Shown: in pieces, positions 25,938 to 34,719 of the stretch
Layout: each line of letters starts with the position of its first letter
Numbering within the stretch: position 1 is the first letter of the stretch
Assembly (NCBI RefSeq): GCF_015207285.1
Contig: NZ_JADEXD010000002.1
Location: 48,663-112,662 of the forward strand
DNA from: Tychonema sp. LEGE 07203
GTDB lineage: Bacteria; Cyanobacteriota; Cyanobacteriia; Cyanobacteriales; Microcoleaceae
Reading direction: 5' to 3'
DNA: 64,000 nt
Made by a program: the position numbers and the translations under genes
The notes under the pieces: generated by a model
What the model was told of the DNA's origin: nothing
Database searches by the model: none
What the model saw: the letters and a program-made list of their open reading frames with translations, nothing else

Positions 25938-27224
25938 ATGCCAAAAATCCATTTTATCGACCTATTCTCAGGAATAGGCGGCATGAGATTAGGTTTCGAG
26001 TCAGCCGCTGATTCCTTAAATCTAAAAACAGAATGCCTCTTAAGCAGCGAAATTAATCCCGAAGCTCAATTCGTTTACCGCAAAAACTTTGCCGACACAC
26101 CTTTAGGCGACATCCGACTAATTGACCAACTACCAAAACACGATATTTTACTAGCAGGATTCCCCTGTCAGTCTTTCTCCGCTGCTGGCAAAAAAGCAGG
26201 TTTTGGCGATACCAGAGGAACCTTATTTTTTGAAATAATGAGGCTGATTGATACCGCTAAACCTCAAGCATTTATTTTCGAGAACGTGCGGGGGCTTGTC
26301 AGCCACGACGGCGGCAGAACCCTTGAAACAATTAAACAGGAAATTACCAGTAGAGGTTACAGCTTCGATTGCTTTTTGCTCAACAGTTCTAACTTTAGCT
26401 TACCTCAGAACCGCGTCCGAGTTTACCTAGTCGGAATTTTAAATGCTTCGCCCCAATTTGACTTAGTTTCCGACTTAGGGCCAAAAGATTCCCATTCCTG
26501 TAACCACCAACAGCTATCGTTATTTTCCCCGTTAAGTAAACTTGTCACAGTGGCAGATATTTTGGAAGACAATCCAGACCCAAAATATGATTGTTCGCCA
26601 GATTTTGTCAAGGCATTAAAACAAATTGTTAACAATGATTTAAATCGCTTGCACGGAATGCGGTTAATTGACTATCGCGGCGGCAATTCGATTCATTCTT
26701 GGGAACTTGGTTTGCGAGGAAAATGCAGTTTAGATGAAATTGAGTTGATGAATCTTTTTATATTAAAAAGGCGAAATAAAAAATTTGGCTGCGATCGAGA
26801 TGGTAAACTTTTAAGTAAAGAGCAAATCGCTACTTTTTTCCCTCATCCCAATCTTGATGAAATTCTGGATTTGCTGGTTGCTAAGAAGTACCTACAGCGG
26901 AAAAATGATTTGTACAAGCCTGTGTCTGGTAATTTTTCCTTTGAAGTGTATAAATTTCTCGATCCGCAGAAGATTTCTGTAACGCTTGTTGCTAGCGATG
27001 CTAATAAATTAGGTGTTTATCACAATCACAGAGTCCGCCGAATTACTCCCCGCGAGGCTGCGCGGTTACAAGGTTTTTCCGATGGTTTTGTGCTGCATCC
27101 CAAGGATGATAAGGCTTACTATCAATTAGGTAATAGTGTGAGTATTAATGTGGTCAAGGCTGTGGCGAAAGAGGTTATGCAGAATGTTTTGTCTTCTATG
27201 AAACACAAAGTTAGTGTTTTTTGA
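25938..27224 (+). CDS. DNA (cytosine-5-)-methyltransferase of a type II R-M system
   Basis: Modifies cytosine at C5 to protect host DNA from the neighbouring endonuclease. Motifs in order: I FIDLFSGIGGMRLGF, IV AGFPCQSFSAAGKKAG with catalytic Cys, VI FIFENVRGL, VIII LPQNRVRVYLVGI, IX RRITPREAARLQGFSDGF and X YQLGNSVSINVV. The target-recognition region between VIII and IX is long (~180 residues) and unlike that of the 108-1148 enzyme, so the two should read different sites. The start at 25938 gives MPKIHFIDLF; a GTG at 25902 preceded by GAAGAA would add 12 residues and is possible. Low G+C and no HIP1 octamer, like its partner. Confidence 0.92.
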   Translation: MPKIHFIDLFSGIGGMRLGFESAADSLNLKTECLLSSEINPEAQFVYRKNFADTPLGDIRLIDQLPKHDILLAGFPCQSFSAAGKKAGFGDTRGTLFFEIMRLIDTAKPQAFIFENVRGLVSHDGGRTLETIKQEITSRGYSFDCFLLNSSNFSLPQNRVRVYLVGILNASPQFDLVSDLGPKDSHSCNHQQLSLFSPLSKLVTVADILEDNPDPKYDCSPDFVKALKQIVNNDLNRLHGMRLIDYRGGNSIHSWELGLRGKCSLDEIELMNLFILKRRNKKFGCDRDGKLLSKEQIATFFPHPNLDEILDLLVAKKYLQRKNDLYKPVSGNFSFEVYKFLDPQKISVTLVASDANKLGVYHNHRVRRITPREAARLQGFSDGFVLHPKDDKAYYQLGNSVSINVVKAVAKEVMQNVLSSMKHKVSVF

Positions 27225-27279
27225 ATTGCCAAGGGTGGGCGAATTATATTAGACCTCTTGCAAAAAGTCCTTTTAATCT

Positions 27280-27398
27280 GATATCTTGCACCATTCTCAA
27301 GAACGGGCTAGAAGCCCGTTCCACAACAACTGCATTTTCTTGTGGGATGGGCATCCTGCCCGTCCATAAAAGGCTTATTGAGAATGGTGCAAGATGTC
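27280..27398. repeat. MITE-like element, TTGCACCATTCTCAA family, copy 2
   Basis: A 119-bp element with 21-bp terminal inverted repeats (27280-27300 and 27378-27398) that differ at one position; the core is TCTTGCACCATTCTCAA. Inside are two hairpins, GAACGGGCTAGAAGCCCGTTC and GGGCATCCTGCCCG. It is the best preserved of three copies. Confidence 0.85.
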
Positions 27399-27450
27399 AG
27401 GTCTTATGCGTCGAGGACTGTGTGTTAGGGCGATCGATCGCATATCATTT

Positions 27451-27550
27451 GATATTGTTTCCGGTTGCACTCATACATGATGTTAACAGTTAACAGTTAA
27501 CAGTTAACTGTTAACTGTTAACAGTGAATTTACTATTCCGATCGATCGCA
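27451..27550. repeat. Composite STRR element: palindromic heptamer array with conserved end
   Basis: The left end is GATATTGTTTCCGGTTGCAC, the end type shared with four other elements in the window. The core (27482-27524) is GTTAACA heptamers that turn into TGTTAAC, making one large palindrome. The right end carries CTATTCCGAT, a shortened form of the second end type. Confidence 0.7.
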
Positions 27551-27670
27551 CATGATTTGATATTGTTTCCGATATTATTCACACTCGTCTCTCCCGAAAC
27601 CCAGCGGTAAAGAGAGGTTGTTCCTGGTAACGAGAAAAATCTCAAATCGACTGGCGCGATCGACAATTTG

Positions 27671-30484
27671 TCATCGCGCCGCCAAACTTGCCACCACCGC
27701 CACCAACTCAACAGGATCGAGAGGCTTGGACAGGTGAATTTGAAAACCCTGCCGCAGCGCCCGCACCCGTTCTTGTACCTTGCCTGTCGCCGTCAGCGCC
27801 ACCGCCGGAATTTCCCTGTTTCCCGATCGCGATCGCAGTTGCTGCAGCAGAGCCTCTCCATCTTGCGCCTGCATCCCCAGTTCGATCGCCAAAACATTCG
27901 GATTCAGCTCAAAAATCGCCTCCAAGGCTTCCTTTCCCGACGCAGCAGTCTCCACCAAGGCTCCGCAATCTTCGAGCACTGTACGCGCAAAATCCAGGGT
28001 GTCTCCATCGCGGTCGATCGCCAAAACCCGCACTCCCGAAAGGTTGGTGCTGACAAAAGACTCAATGTCAGCGTTACCTTGCGCCGGAGTTTCTCGAACC
28101 GCCCACTCCCCGAGCTCGGCCACAGAAAATCCGCCGTTGCCGTTTCGCGCTTTAATTGGCAATCTCACCAAAAAGCTCGCTCCTTGTCCCAAACCGGCAG
28201 ATTCCGCTTGCACTGTCCCCCCGTGCATTTCTACAAGATGGCGCACTAGGGCCAAACCCAAACCCAATCCGTTGTACGCTCGCGCTGCAGAACTGTCAGC
28301 TTGGCTGAACCGATGGAAAACATAGGGCAAAAACTCTCGGGAAATCCCTTTTCCCGTGTCGCTCACCTCAATTTCCACGCTAGGCGGCGAGCAATGTTCG
28401 ATCGCAGTCCATTGCGCTTTGTTACAAGAACCCTGGATTTTTTGCAGCCTCACCCTCACCTGTCCGCCATCAGGAGTAAACTTAATCGCATTTGACAGCA
28501 AATTCCACGCCACCTGCTGCAAGCGGCCCGAATCGGCAAAAATCCGCCCTGCAGTTTCGTCGAAATCCGTCACAATTTCAAGATTTTTTGCCGCAATAGC
28601 GGGCGCGAGAGTTTCAATCGCAGCCTCAACAGTCGAAATCAAATCCACCCAGCGCAAATTCAGCGACAGTTTGCCGGTAATAATCTCCGACACGTCCAAC
28701 AAATCCTCGATCAGAGTTAAGAGCGATCGGGTATTGCGGTCGATCGTTGACAGAGCCCGAACCGTGGTTTTTTCGTCAAACTTGCGGTGGCGCAGCAGTT
28801 GCGTCCATCCCAGCATCGCATTCAGCGGTGTCCGCAATTCGTGGGACAAAGTTCCCAGAAACTCGTCTTTAATCCGGTTTAACCGCGCCAATTCCTCGGC
28901 TCGATCTTGCAGTTCTTTTTCTAACTCTTTGCGAACGGTCAAATCGAGAATAAAAGCGACAGATTCTTGTCGCTTTTCCCCCAACAAAATATATCCCAAC
29001 AGCACTGAAATCCTGCTGCCGTCGGGCCGCACGTATTCCTTTTCGTAGGGAGTGCAAACGCCCTTTGCCTTTGCCTCTGCGATGCTGCTCTCGTCCAGCG
29101 GTAGGTACTCCGGCGGTGTAATGTCTGTCCAGCGGACTTCCCCGCGCCGCAACTGTTCCCGCGTGTAACCAACCATCCGCAAAAATTCATCGTTAGCCTC
29201 GCTGATGCCGCCGTCAACATCGCCGAAGAGAATTCCGATCAAATTAGATTCTGCCAACATTCTCAGCTTTTCTTGACTGGCTTTGAGTGCAGATTCTGCT
29301 TGCTTGCGATCGCTCACGTCTTGGATGTAAGCCGACCAACCAGAATCGCCCGGATAAAAACGCACGTTCAACCACTTGTTCCATAGCGGAACGAATTCTT
29401 CATACTCGACTGTCACCTTTTCTTCTAAGGTTTTTTCGACAATTTTGTAAGACGGTAAATCCACAATCCAAGGAAATATTTCCCTAATATTTTTACCTAG
29501 CAGTTCGGCTGGTGACTTGCCTAAAAGGTCTCGAGCTTTCTGGTTGACATAGGTGTAATTCCAATTGAAATCGAAGGCTACAAAAGCGTCTGTAATGCTT
29601 TCGAGAATGTTAGTAATTCGATCGCTCGCCGATTGCAGCGCTCTTGCTGTTTCTTCTGCTTGTTTGCGAGCTGCTTGTTCGCGGGACAAAGCGGCAGTGC
29701 GTTCTTGTTCAGCCTGTTTGCGATCGCTAATGTCGATGCAAGAACCGATGTAACCGGCAAAAGTGCGATCGCCTCTGTACCGGGGTACGCCCGTACCCAA
29801 AACCCAGCGGTATTCCCCGTCCCAGCGCCTCATGCGGTATTCGATCCGGTACTCCCTGCGAGCGTCGAAAGCTCTGTGGCAAACATCCAAATATCTGGGC
29901 AAGTCATCGGGGTGCAAGCTTTCCATCCAACCGCTGCCCATTTCTTGCGCCAAAGTGCGATCGGTAAAATCCAGCCAAACTTTGTTAAAATAATCGCCGA
30001 GTTTGTCCGCGTCCGACATCCAAATCATCACTGGCGCGGTATCTGCCATCATCCGAAATCGAGCTTCGCTTTCCTGCAGCTGCGCTTGAACTGCTTTGCG
30101 GTTTAGCCGCTCTCGAACTTCCCGCAGCGCCCGATCGATCGACGGCACCAAGCGCGTCAAACTGCGTTTGAGAACGTAATCTGTAGCGCCGCTTTTCAAA
30201 GTTTCGATCGCCACTTCCTCGCCCAAAGTCGCCGACACAAAAATAAACGGCACTCCCGGACAAGTAGCCCTGGCGATTGACAGCGCCGCTATCCCGCTAA
30301 AACCGGGCAGCATATAATCTGCCAAAATAACATCGAAACACTGTTTTTCCAGCGCTGCAACAAACTCTTCGCGAGTTTCTACCCACCGCAGAGAAAATTT
30401 GAGACCGCCTTCAACCAAAAAATCCTCAACCATTTCCGCATCTAGATCGCTATCTTCTAATAAAAGGATATTTAGCGTTTTCAC
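27671..30484 (-). CDS. Hybrid histidine kinase (REC, 3 PAS, HisKA, HATPase, degenerate REC)
   Basis: A 937-residue soluble kinase. Order: N-terminal receiver (1-125, ILLLEDSDLDAEMVEDF, phospho-acceptor Asp in DVILADYMLPG), PAS (~140-260), PAS (~285-395), PAS (~405-525), HisKA with His in LSHELRTPLNAMLGW (~555), HATPase (NLLSNAIKFTP, DTGKGIS, GLGLGLALVRH), and a C-terminal receiver (~810-930). In this last receiver the phospho-acceptor Asp is replaced by Glu (VLAIELGMQAQDG, residue 868), and the acidic pocket reads AIDRDGDT, so it is unlikely to be phosphorylated in the normal way; the Lys in HLSKPLD is kept. No membrane segment. A short leader and repeats lie upstream, and no response-regulator gene is adjacent. 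Confidence 0.88.
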   Translation of the reverse strand: MKTLNILLLEDSDLDAEMVEDFLVEGGLKFSLRWVETREEFVAALEKQCFDVILADYMLPGFSGIAALSIARATCPGVPFIFVSATLGEEVAIETLKSGATDYVLKRSLTRLVPSIDRALREVRERLNRKAVQAQLQESEARFRMMADTAPVMIWMSDADKLGDYFNKVWLDFTDRTLAQEMGSGWMESLHPDDLPRYLDVCHRAFDARREYRIEYRMRRWDGEYRWVLGTGVPRYRGDRTFAGYIGSCIDISDRKQAEQERTAALSREQAARKQAEETARALQSASDRITNILESITDAFVAFDFNWNYTYVNQKARDLLGKSPAELLGKNIREIFPWIVDLPSYKIVEKTLEEKVTVEYEEFVPLWNKWLNVRFYPGDSGWSAYIQDVSDRKQAESALKASQEKLRMLAESNLIGILFGDVDGGISEANDEFLRMVGYTREQLRRGEVRWTDITPPEYLPLDESSIAEAKAKGVCTPYEKEYVRPDGSRISVLLGYILLGEKRQESVAFILDLTVRKELEKELQDRAEELARLNRIKDEFLGTLSHELRTPLNAMLGWTQLLRHRKFDEKTTVRALSTIDRNTRSLLTLIEDLLDVSEIITGKLSLNLRWVDLISTVEAAIETLAPAIAAKNLEIVTDFDETAGRIFADSGRLQQVAWNLLSNAIKFTPDGGQVRVRLQKIQGSCNKAQWTAIEHCSPPSVEIEVSDTGKGISREFLPYVFHRFSQADSSAARAYNGLGLGLALVRHLVEMHGGTVQAESAGLGQGASFLVRLPIKARNGNGGFSVAELGEWAVRETPAQGNADIESFVSTNLSGVRVLAIDRDGDTLDFARTVLEDCGALVETAASGKEALEAIFELNPNVLAIELGMQAQDGEALLQQLRSRSGNREIPAVALTATGKVQERVRALRQGFQIHLSKPLDPVELVAVVASLAAR

Positions 30485-31249
30485 AAAAACTCCTTAATAT
30501 CTGTTACTTAATTTTTTAATCAAAATTCCTGGAATACTTCTATTATTGACTCAATTTCGATCGCGGTTGTAAAAAAAATATAAAAAATTGCTCTGCTTTC
30601 TCTTGGAACCTCAGCCCCACTTTGCGGGTTCATCCGGAGTTTTAATCTCAACAATTATCTTTGCCCCTCCTCGACGCACAAAAATCAGGTTTACAGCCAA
30701 AATAACAGTTTTATGATGCCAGTTTCCCAAAAAAGTCCAACTGCTTTGCCCGCAATCCAAACCTCTGGGTCATCAGTAAAAGCGCGTCCGGTCGATCGCA
30801 CCCCATATCTTGGGCTGGGATTTAAGCCATTCTGCATTTAAATTTTATGTAAAAAACAATAAAACAATGCGTGGGGAGTAGGGGTTGGGCTTTGAGCATC
30901 GCCCTAAACATACAATTTAAATGTGGGACAGTTGACGGAATTTCTGGTTTGTATTGCAGATAATCGTTTGCCAAGCTCAAATCTCAAATCTTAAATCTTA
31001 AATTTCAAATTTCAAATTGTTTGAGCGATCGACCTTTACGCAGAAACCAGGCTTTTTAAGTTGATTATTTATGTTCCAAAATTATCTTTATTGAATTCCG
31101 CGCAGGCATCTATCCCAAGACAGATTGTTGACTGTTAACTGTTGACTGTTAACTGTTAACTGTTGTCTGCGAGGCTGGACATCGGACATCGGGCATCGGG
31201 CATTGGCCAATGCCCTGCGCGGGCCAATGCCCATGACTTTTGACTGTTG

Positions 31250-31331
31250 ACGGGCAGCTCGAAAAACTGAATGGTTGATTGTTAACTGTTGACTCTATTT
31301 TATTATTCCGATGCAACCGGAAACGATATTA
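31250..31331. repeat. STRR element end, inverted relative to 36752-36835
   Basis: The reverse complement starts AATATCGTTTCCGGTTGCAT and then runs CGGAATAATAAAATAGAGTC, followed by CAACCATTCAGTTTTTCGA. The same ~80 bases with few changes begin the element at 36752. Confidence 0.75.
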
Positions 31332-31430
31332 CAGCATATTCCATGTATGCTCATCACTCCATCCGGCGAGAACTGCAAATAAACCCGGTTAGGAGAGAGT
31401 GTTTACTTCATCAACCTGGAATATGCTGTA
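31330..31430. other. Structured element closed by a 14-bp perfect stem
   Basis: TACAGCATATTCCA (31330-31343) pairs exactly with TGGAATATGCTGTA (31417-31430), which is followed by TTTTT. Inside, CTCCATCCGG can pair with CCGGTTAGGAG. A folded ~100-nt RNA ending in a T run, or a small mobile element, would both explain it. Confidence 0.45.
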
Positions 31431-31489
31431 TTTTTGCAATTAAAGTCGATTTTCGGTCAAAACTTGTCAGAACAAGTGACAATTAGACC

Positions 31490-34246
31490 TTAAGCGATCG
31501 ACACTATACTAGCTCGATTGTAAGGCAATTGGCTGCTCGGCAAAACCTCCAGATTAATTTGCAGCGAATCCAAAGCCGGATTTTCTGCCCGCACCTTTTG
31601 CGTCAAACTCTTATTCAAAATTTCCCAGAAATCCGTTTCATTGGGATAATTAGTCAAGAAACTGTCGATGCTTTTGTAAATCGGCACGAAATCGGGATAC
31701 TCATCCTGGGTAATTCCTGGTTTGTACTGATATTTGACATCAATATTGAGGTTATTCAAACCCTGATGTTCGATCGCATAACCAGGAATCTGGAAATCCC
31801 ACGCTTCGCCCAATTTACCATCTGCTGTGCGAGTCACGGTACTGCTGCGATCGTAAGGCAATTTTTCCGTCGGCAAAACATCCAAATCAACCGTCACCGA
31901 AGCAATTCCCGGATTGTCTGCCAGCACTTTTTCCGTCAGATTTTTGTTGACAATCTCCCAAAAATCTGTTTCGTTCGGGTAGTTTACCAAAAAATTGTCA
32001 ATACTCTTGTAAATCGGCACAAAATCAGGATACTGATAATTTTGTATCCCCTTTTTGTACTGATAATTTACATCAAGATTCAGGTTGTTTAACCCTTGAT
32101 GATCGATCGGGTAATTTGCCAGTGTAAAATTCCACTTTTCTGTCAGTTGAGCATCCGACGGAAAGAAAGCAATTCCGACTGGACGCTGTAGCTTGCTGTC
32201 GGGAGAAACAAAAATAGAATTGTTACTCAACAAAGTATTGCTCGATATTGGCAGCGGTTCGTCAGTCTTGCCGCTGTACCGCAAAACAGCGCCCGCACCG
32301 TTAGCACCGGCGCGGTTGTCAAAGCCAACTGCAAACAAATTGCCGATCGGCGAAAATGCCAAACTACCCATATAATTACTGCTGGGCGAAGTATCAGTAT
32401 AATTCGTAGATAAAACCTTGACCAATTCCCCGCTATTTAAATTGTAGCGCCTGATATCGTTAGCAAAATCGCTCACATAAAGATCGCCATCAACAGGATC
32501 GATTGCCATTCCCAAAAGACTCACAAATCCCTGACTCCGAGGCGAAGGATCGGGGGAAGCAAAGATACTAGACTCCCGAGTTTCCGGGTTGTAGCGCAGC
32601 ACCTGACTGGGGAAATTTGCGCTAAAATCAGCTTGATTGTTGCGAGCAACACTCCCCTGCGTCGTCACGTACAAATAGCCGTCAGGAGCAAACAGTAAAC
32701 CGTTCGGCCCGTTCAATCCTCCCGGTTGCTGGTTTCCCGCAGCAAATACATCAATAAACTGTCCTGTTTTGCCGCTGTATCGGAGAATTTTGTCAGTCAA
32801 AAAACTGCTGACATACAAATTACCATCAGGGCCAAAAGCTAAACCGTAAGGGCGAGACAATCCGCCAGTTTCATCAGTTGCCGTATTCGGATTGTCAGCG
32901 ACAAACCTGTCAATATATTCGCCAGTAACTCCGTCATACCGCAATACGGCAGAGGCTGTCGGTTCTTCCGAATTTCCAGGTTTGTCCCCGCTAGCAATGT
33001 AAATGTCCGACTTACCGTCGCCGTTGCCATCTGGCCCAAAAAGAACTGTATCTGGATTGGACAAACCGACGCTTCCCGCTGGAATAAATTCGCCGAGAAA
33101 ATTCCCGCTATTCCCGTCAAACCGCAGCACATTATTGCCCCTGGTATTGCCAACTAAGAATGTGCCTTGAGGATTGGTGGGTTGAGTGCGAGTAACTTTG
33201 CTGGTGCGGTTGTAGGGCAAGCTTTGGGTTGGCAAAACCTTGAAATCAACATTGATTGATGCCAGGGAAGGATTTTCGTTGAGGATATTTTGAGTCAATT
33301 TTTTATTGACAACTTCCCAAAAATCTGTTTCGTTCGGATACTTCGTTAAAAAGTTATCAATGCTTTGGGAAATTAGCTGAAAATCGGGATATTCATTTTG
33401 GAAAATTCCCGGTTTGTACTGGTAATTAACATCGAGATTGAGCTTGTTAAATCCTTGGTGATTAATTGCGTAGTTTGTTAAGGAAAAATTACCATTTTCC
33501 TCGATCTGACCGGAACGGCTGCGGAAAACTGTGCTGGTGCGATCGTAGGGCAATCTGTCCGTTGGCAAAACTTCGAGTTGAATGGTAATATCTGTTAGTG
33601 CCGGATTTTCGTCTAGCACTTTTTGGCTCAGATTTTTGTTGATGTTTTCCCAAACATCGGTTTCGTTCGGGTAGTTGACTAAAAAGTTATCAATACTTTT
33701 GTAGATTGGCACAAAATCGGGATATTCGTTTGGGGTAATTCCCGGTTTTAAGTTGTAATTAACTTGGATGTTGAGGGTGTTTAAACCTTGGTGGTCGATG
33801 GTGTAATCTTTAAAATTGAACTCCCATTTTTCTGAAGGTAATTGGGAAGAAATTTGGGATTGTGTCCGCCATCGCTCGCTACCGAAATCGCCAACAGCAA
33901 AATCCATCCCTGTCAGTTCGTCTCTCTGAATTTGAGTGGAGACATCGCTCTGGGATGTTAGGCTACTATTATCGAATTTGAGATTGTTTGCTGGCTGCTC
34001 CCTGCCAAAGTCGGCGCTCGGTTCCAAAAGGTCGATCGCCCTAGCAGTCGCAGCGGCCGCCAAATCTGGTTTTTGAGTTAAGTCATAGCTGGTATCAAAT
34101 AAAACATTGGTATCGCCGACTGCAATTTGGTTCGTCCGATTTAGGCGATCGAACTTACGACCAAATAAGTCTGGGATTTCGGCTGAAATACCTCCAACAG
34201 TTCCCTGAATAGGGTTTTCTTCAAACAGTCCTGCTGTGTTCAACAT
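31490..34246 (-). CDS. Four-copy repeat-domain protein with central NHL-like beta-propeller
   Basis: A 918-residue protein with no recognised named family for its repeated domain. Copies of a ~105-residue domain occupy residues ~138-243, 250-353, 701-811 and 812-918. Each has the pattern Y-x-I-(D/E/N)-HQG-(L/F)-N-x-LN, a YPDF-x5-SIDNFL segment, YPNETDxWE, and ends LPTxxLPY(D/N)R. Residues ~362-695 form an NHL/SMP-30-like propeller (GLSRPYGLAFGPDGNLYVSS, GLNGPNGLLFAPDGYLYV). The N-terminal ~135 residues have no signal peptide and look disordered (ATARAIDLLEPSADFGREQ). Cyanobacterial proteins with such N-termini are often exported without a classic signal, but that is inference. The predicted strand-helix-strand order of the repeat and its conserved HQG recall tunnelling-fold enzymes; this is a guess. 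Ligand and partner are unknown. Confidence 0.8.
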   Translation of the reverse strand: MLNTAGLFEENPIQGTVGGISAEIPDLFGRKFDRLNRTNQIAVGDTNVLFDTSYDLTQKPDLAAAATARAIDLLEPSADFGREQPANNLKFDNSSLTSQSDVSTQIQRDELTGMDFAVGDFGSERWRTQSQISSQLPSEKWEFNFKDYTIDHQGLNTLNIQVNYNLKPGITPNEYPDFVPIYKSIDNFLVNYPNETDVWENINKNLSQKVLDENPALTDITIQLEVLPTDRLPYDRTSTVFRSRSGQIEENGNFSLTNYAINHQGFNKLNLDVNYQYKPGIFQNEYPDFQLISQSIDNFLTKYPNETDFWEVVNKKLTQNILNENPSLASINVDFKVLPTQSLPYNRTSKVTRTQPTNPQGTFLVGNTRGNNVLRFDGNSGNFLGEFIPAGSVGLSNPDTVLFGPDGNGDGKSDIYIASGDKPGNSEEPTASAVLRYDGVTGEYIDRFVADNPNTATDETGGLSRPYGLAFGPDGNLYVSSFLTDKILRYSGKTGQFIDVFAAGNQQPGGLNGPNGLLFAPDGYLYVTTQGSVARNNQADFSANFPSQVLRYNPETRESSIFASPDPSPRSQGFVSLLGMAIDPVDGDLYVSDFANDIRRYNLNSGELVKVLSTNYTDTSPSSNYMGSLAFSPIGNLFAVGFDNRAGANGAGAVLRYSGKTDEPLPISSNTLLSNNSIFVSPDSKLQRPVGIAFFPSDAQLTEKWNFTLANYPIDHQGLNNLNLDVNYQYKKGIQNYQYPDFVPIYKSIDNFLVNYPNETDFWEIVNKNLTEKVLADNPGIASVTVDLDVLPTEKLPYDRSSTVTRTADGKLGEAWDFQIPGYAIEHQGLNNLNIDVKYQYKPGITQDEYPDFVPIYKSIDSFLTNYPNETDFWEILNKSLTQKVRAENPALDSLQINLEVLPSSQLPYNRASIVSIA

Positions 34247-34719
34247 AAGCTATTTTTTAGCAGCTTTCGCCACTTTCCATGAATTTGATTATATTTTACG
34301 TTTTTTCAAAGGATAGTCAATCGATTTGAGATTTGAGATTTGAGATTGTAGCTGTTGTGCAAATAAACATTGCATATTTCAATTTTCCTCCTCTTGGCGG
34401 ACACCGCATTACAACAACCGCAGATTTTTGTGACAGCCAGCTCTGCCTTAATTCATGTGCTGTTGAAGCAGCCCAGCAGCCTTCCACGGGAAACGCCCCG
34501 ACGAGGGCCCTCTCAGCGCTGGAAGCTGATTTGTTAACTCCGAGCTAAATTGTCTTAAAATATACAAAGGGGTAAAGTGTTTCAAAAGTCACGTATATTA
34601 AAGACAGTCACTAATTTGCAATAATTCTTTACAATAAAATTACAGTACAGCGACAGTTGCCACCTCCTAACTCTTCCCTGCTCCCAGGGCGTGGCAAGGT
34701 GGGATAGAAGACAATAAAA
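34247..34719. other. Intergenic region between divergent genes
   Basis: GAGATTT heptamers stand at 34325-34350. Near 34655-34705, TTGCCAC and GTGGCAA could form a hairpin ahead of the DUF502 gene. It should hold the promoters of both neighbours; no gene recognised. Confidence 0.45.

Larger units (their letters stand above)
30485..31489. other. Repeat-rich intergenic region, 1.0 kb
   Basis: From left to right: plain AT-rich DNA upstream of the kinase, caaatctcaaat-type heptamers (30972-31020), GTTGACTGTTAACT heptamers (31120-31160), a gggcatcgg repeat with a TTGGCCAATGCCC palindrome (31190-31235), an STRR element end (31250-31330) and a folded element (31330-31430). No protein gene is supported. 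Confidence 0.6.

Noticed and set aside
24826..27224. Possible BREX/DISARM or other multi-gene defence island around the R-M genes
   Set aside because: Only a nuclease-like gene and a methyltransferase are present; pyrE and an intergenic repeat region flank them and no helicase, ATPase or further defence gene follows.
27221..27493. Open frame of 90 codons after the R-M methyltransferase
   Set aside because: It runs through the MITE-like element and its inverted repeats, lacks a ribosome site and has no protein-like composition.
34333..34548. 71-codon frame ahead of the DUF502 gene
   Set aside because: It starts in GAGATTT heptamers and has no family pattern or ribosome site.
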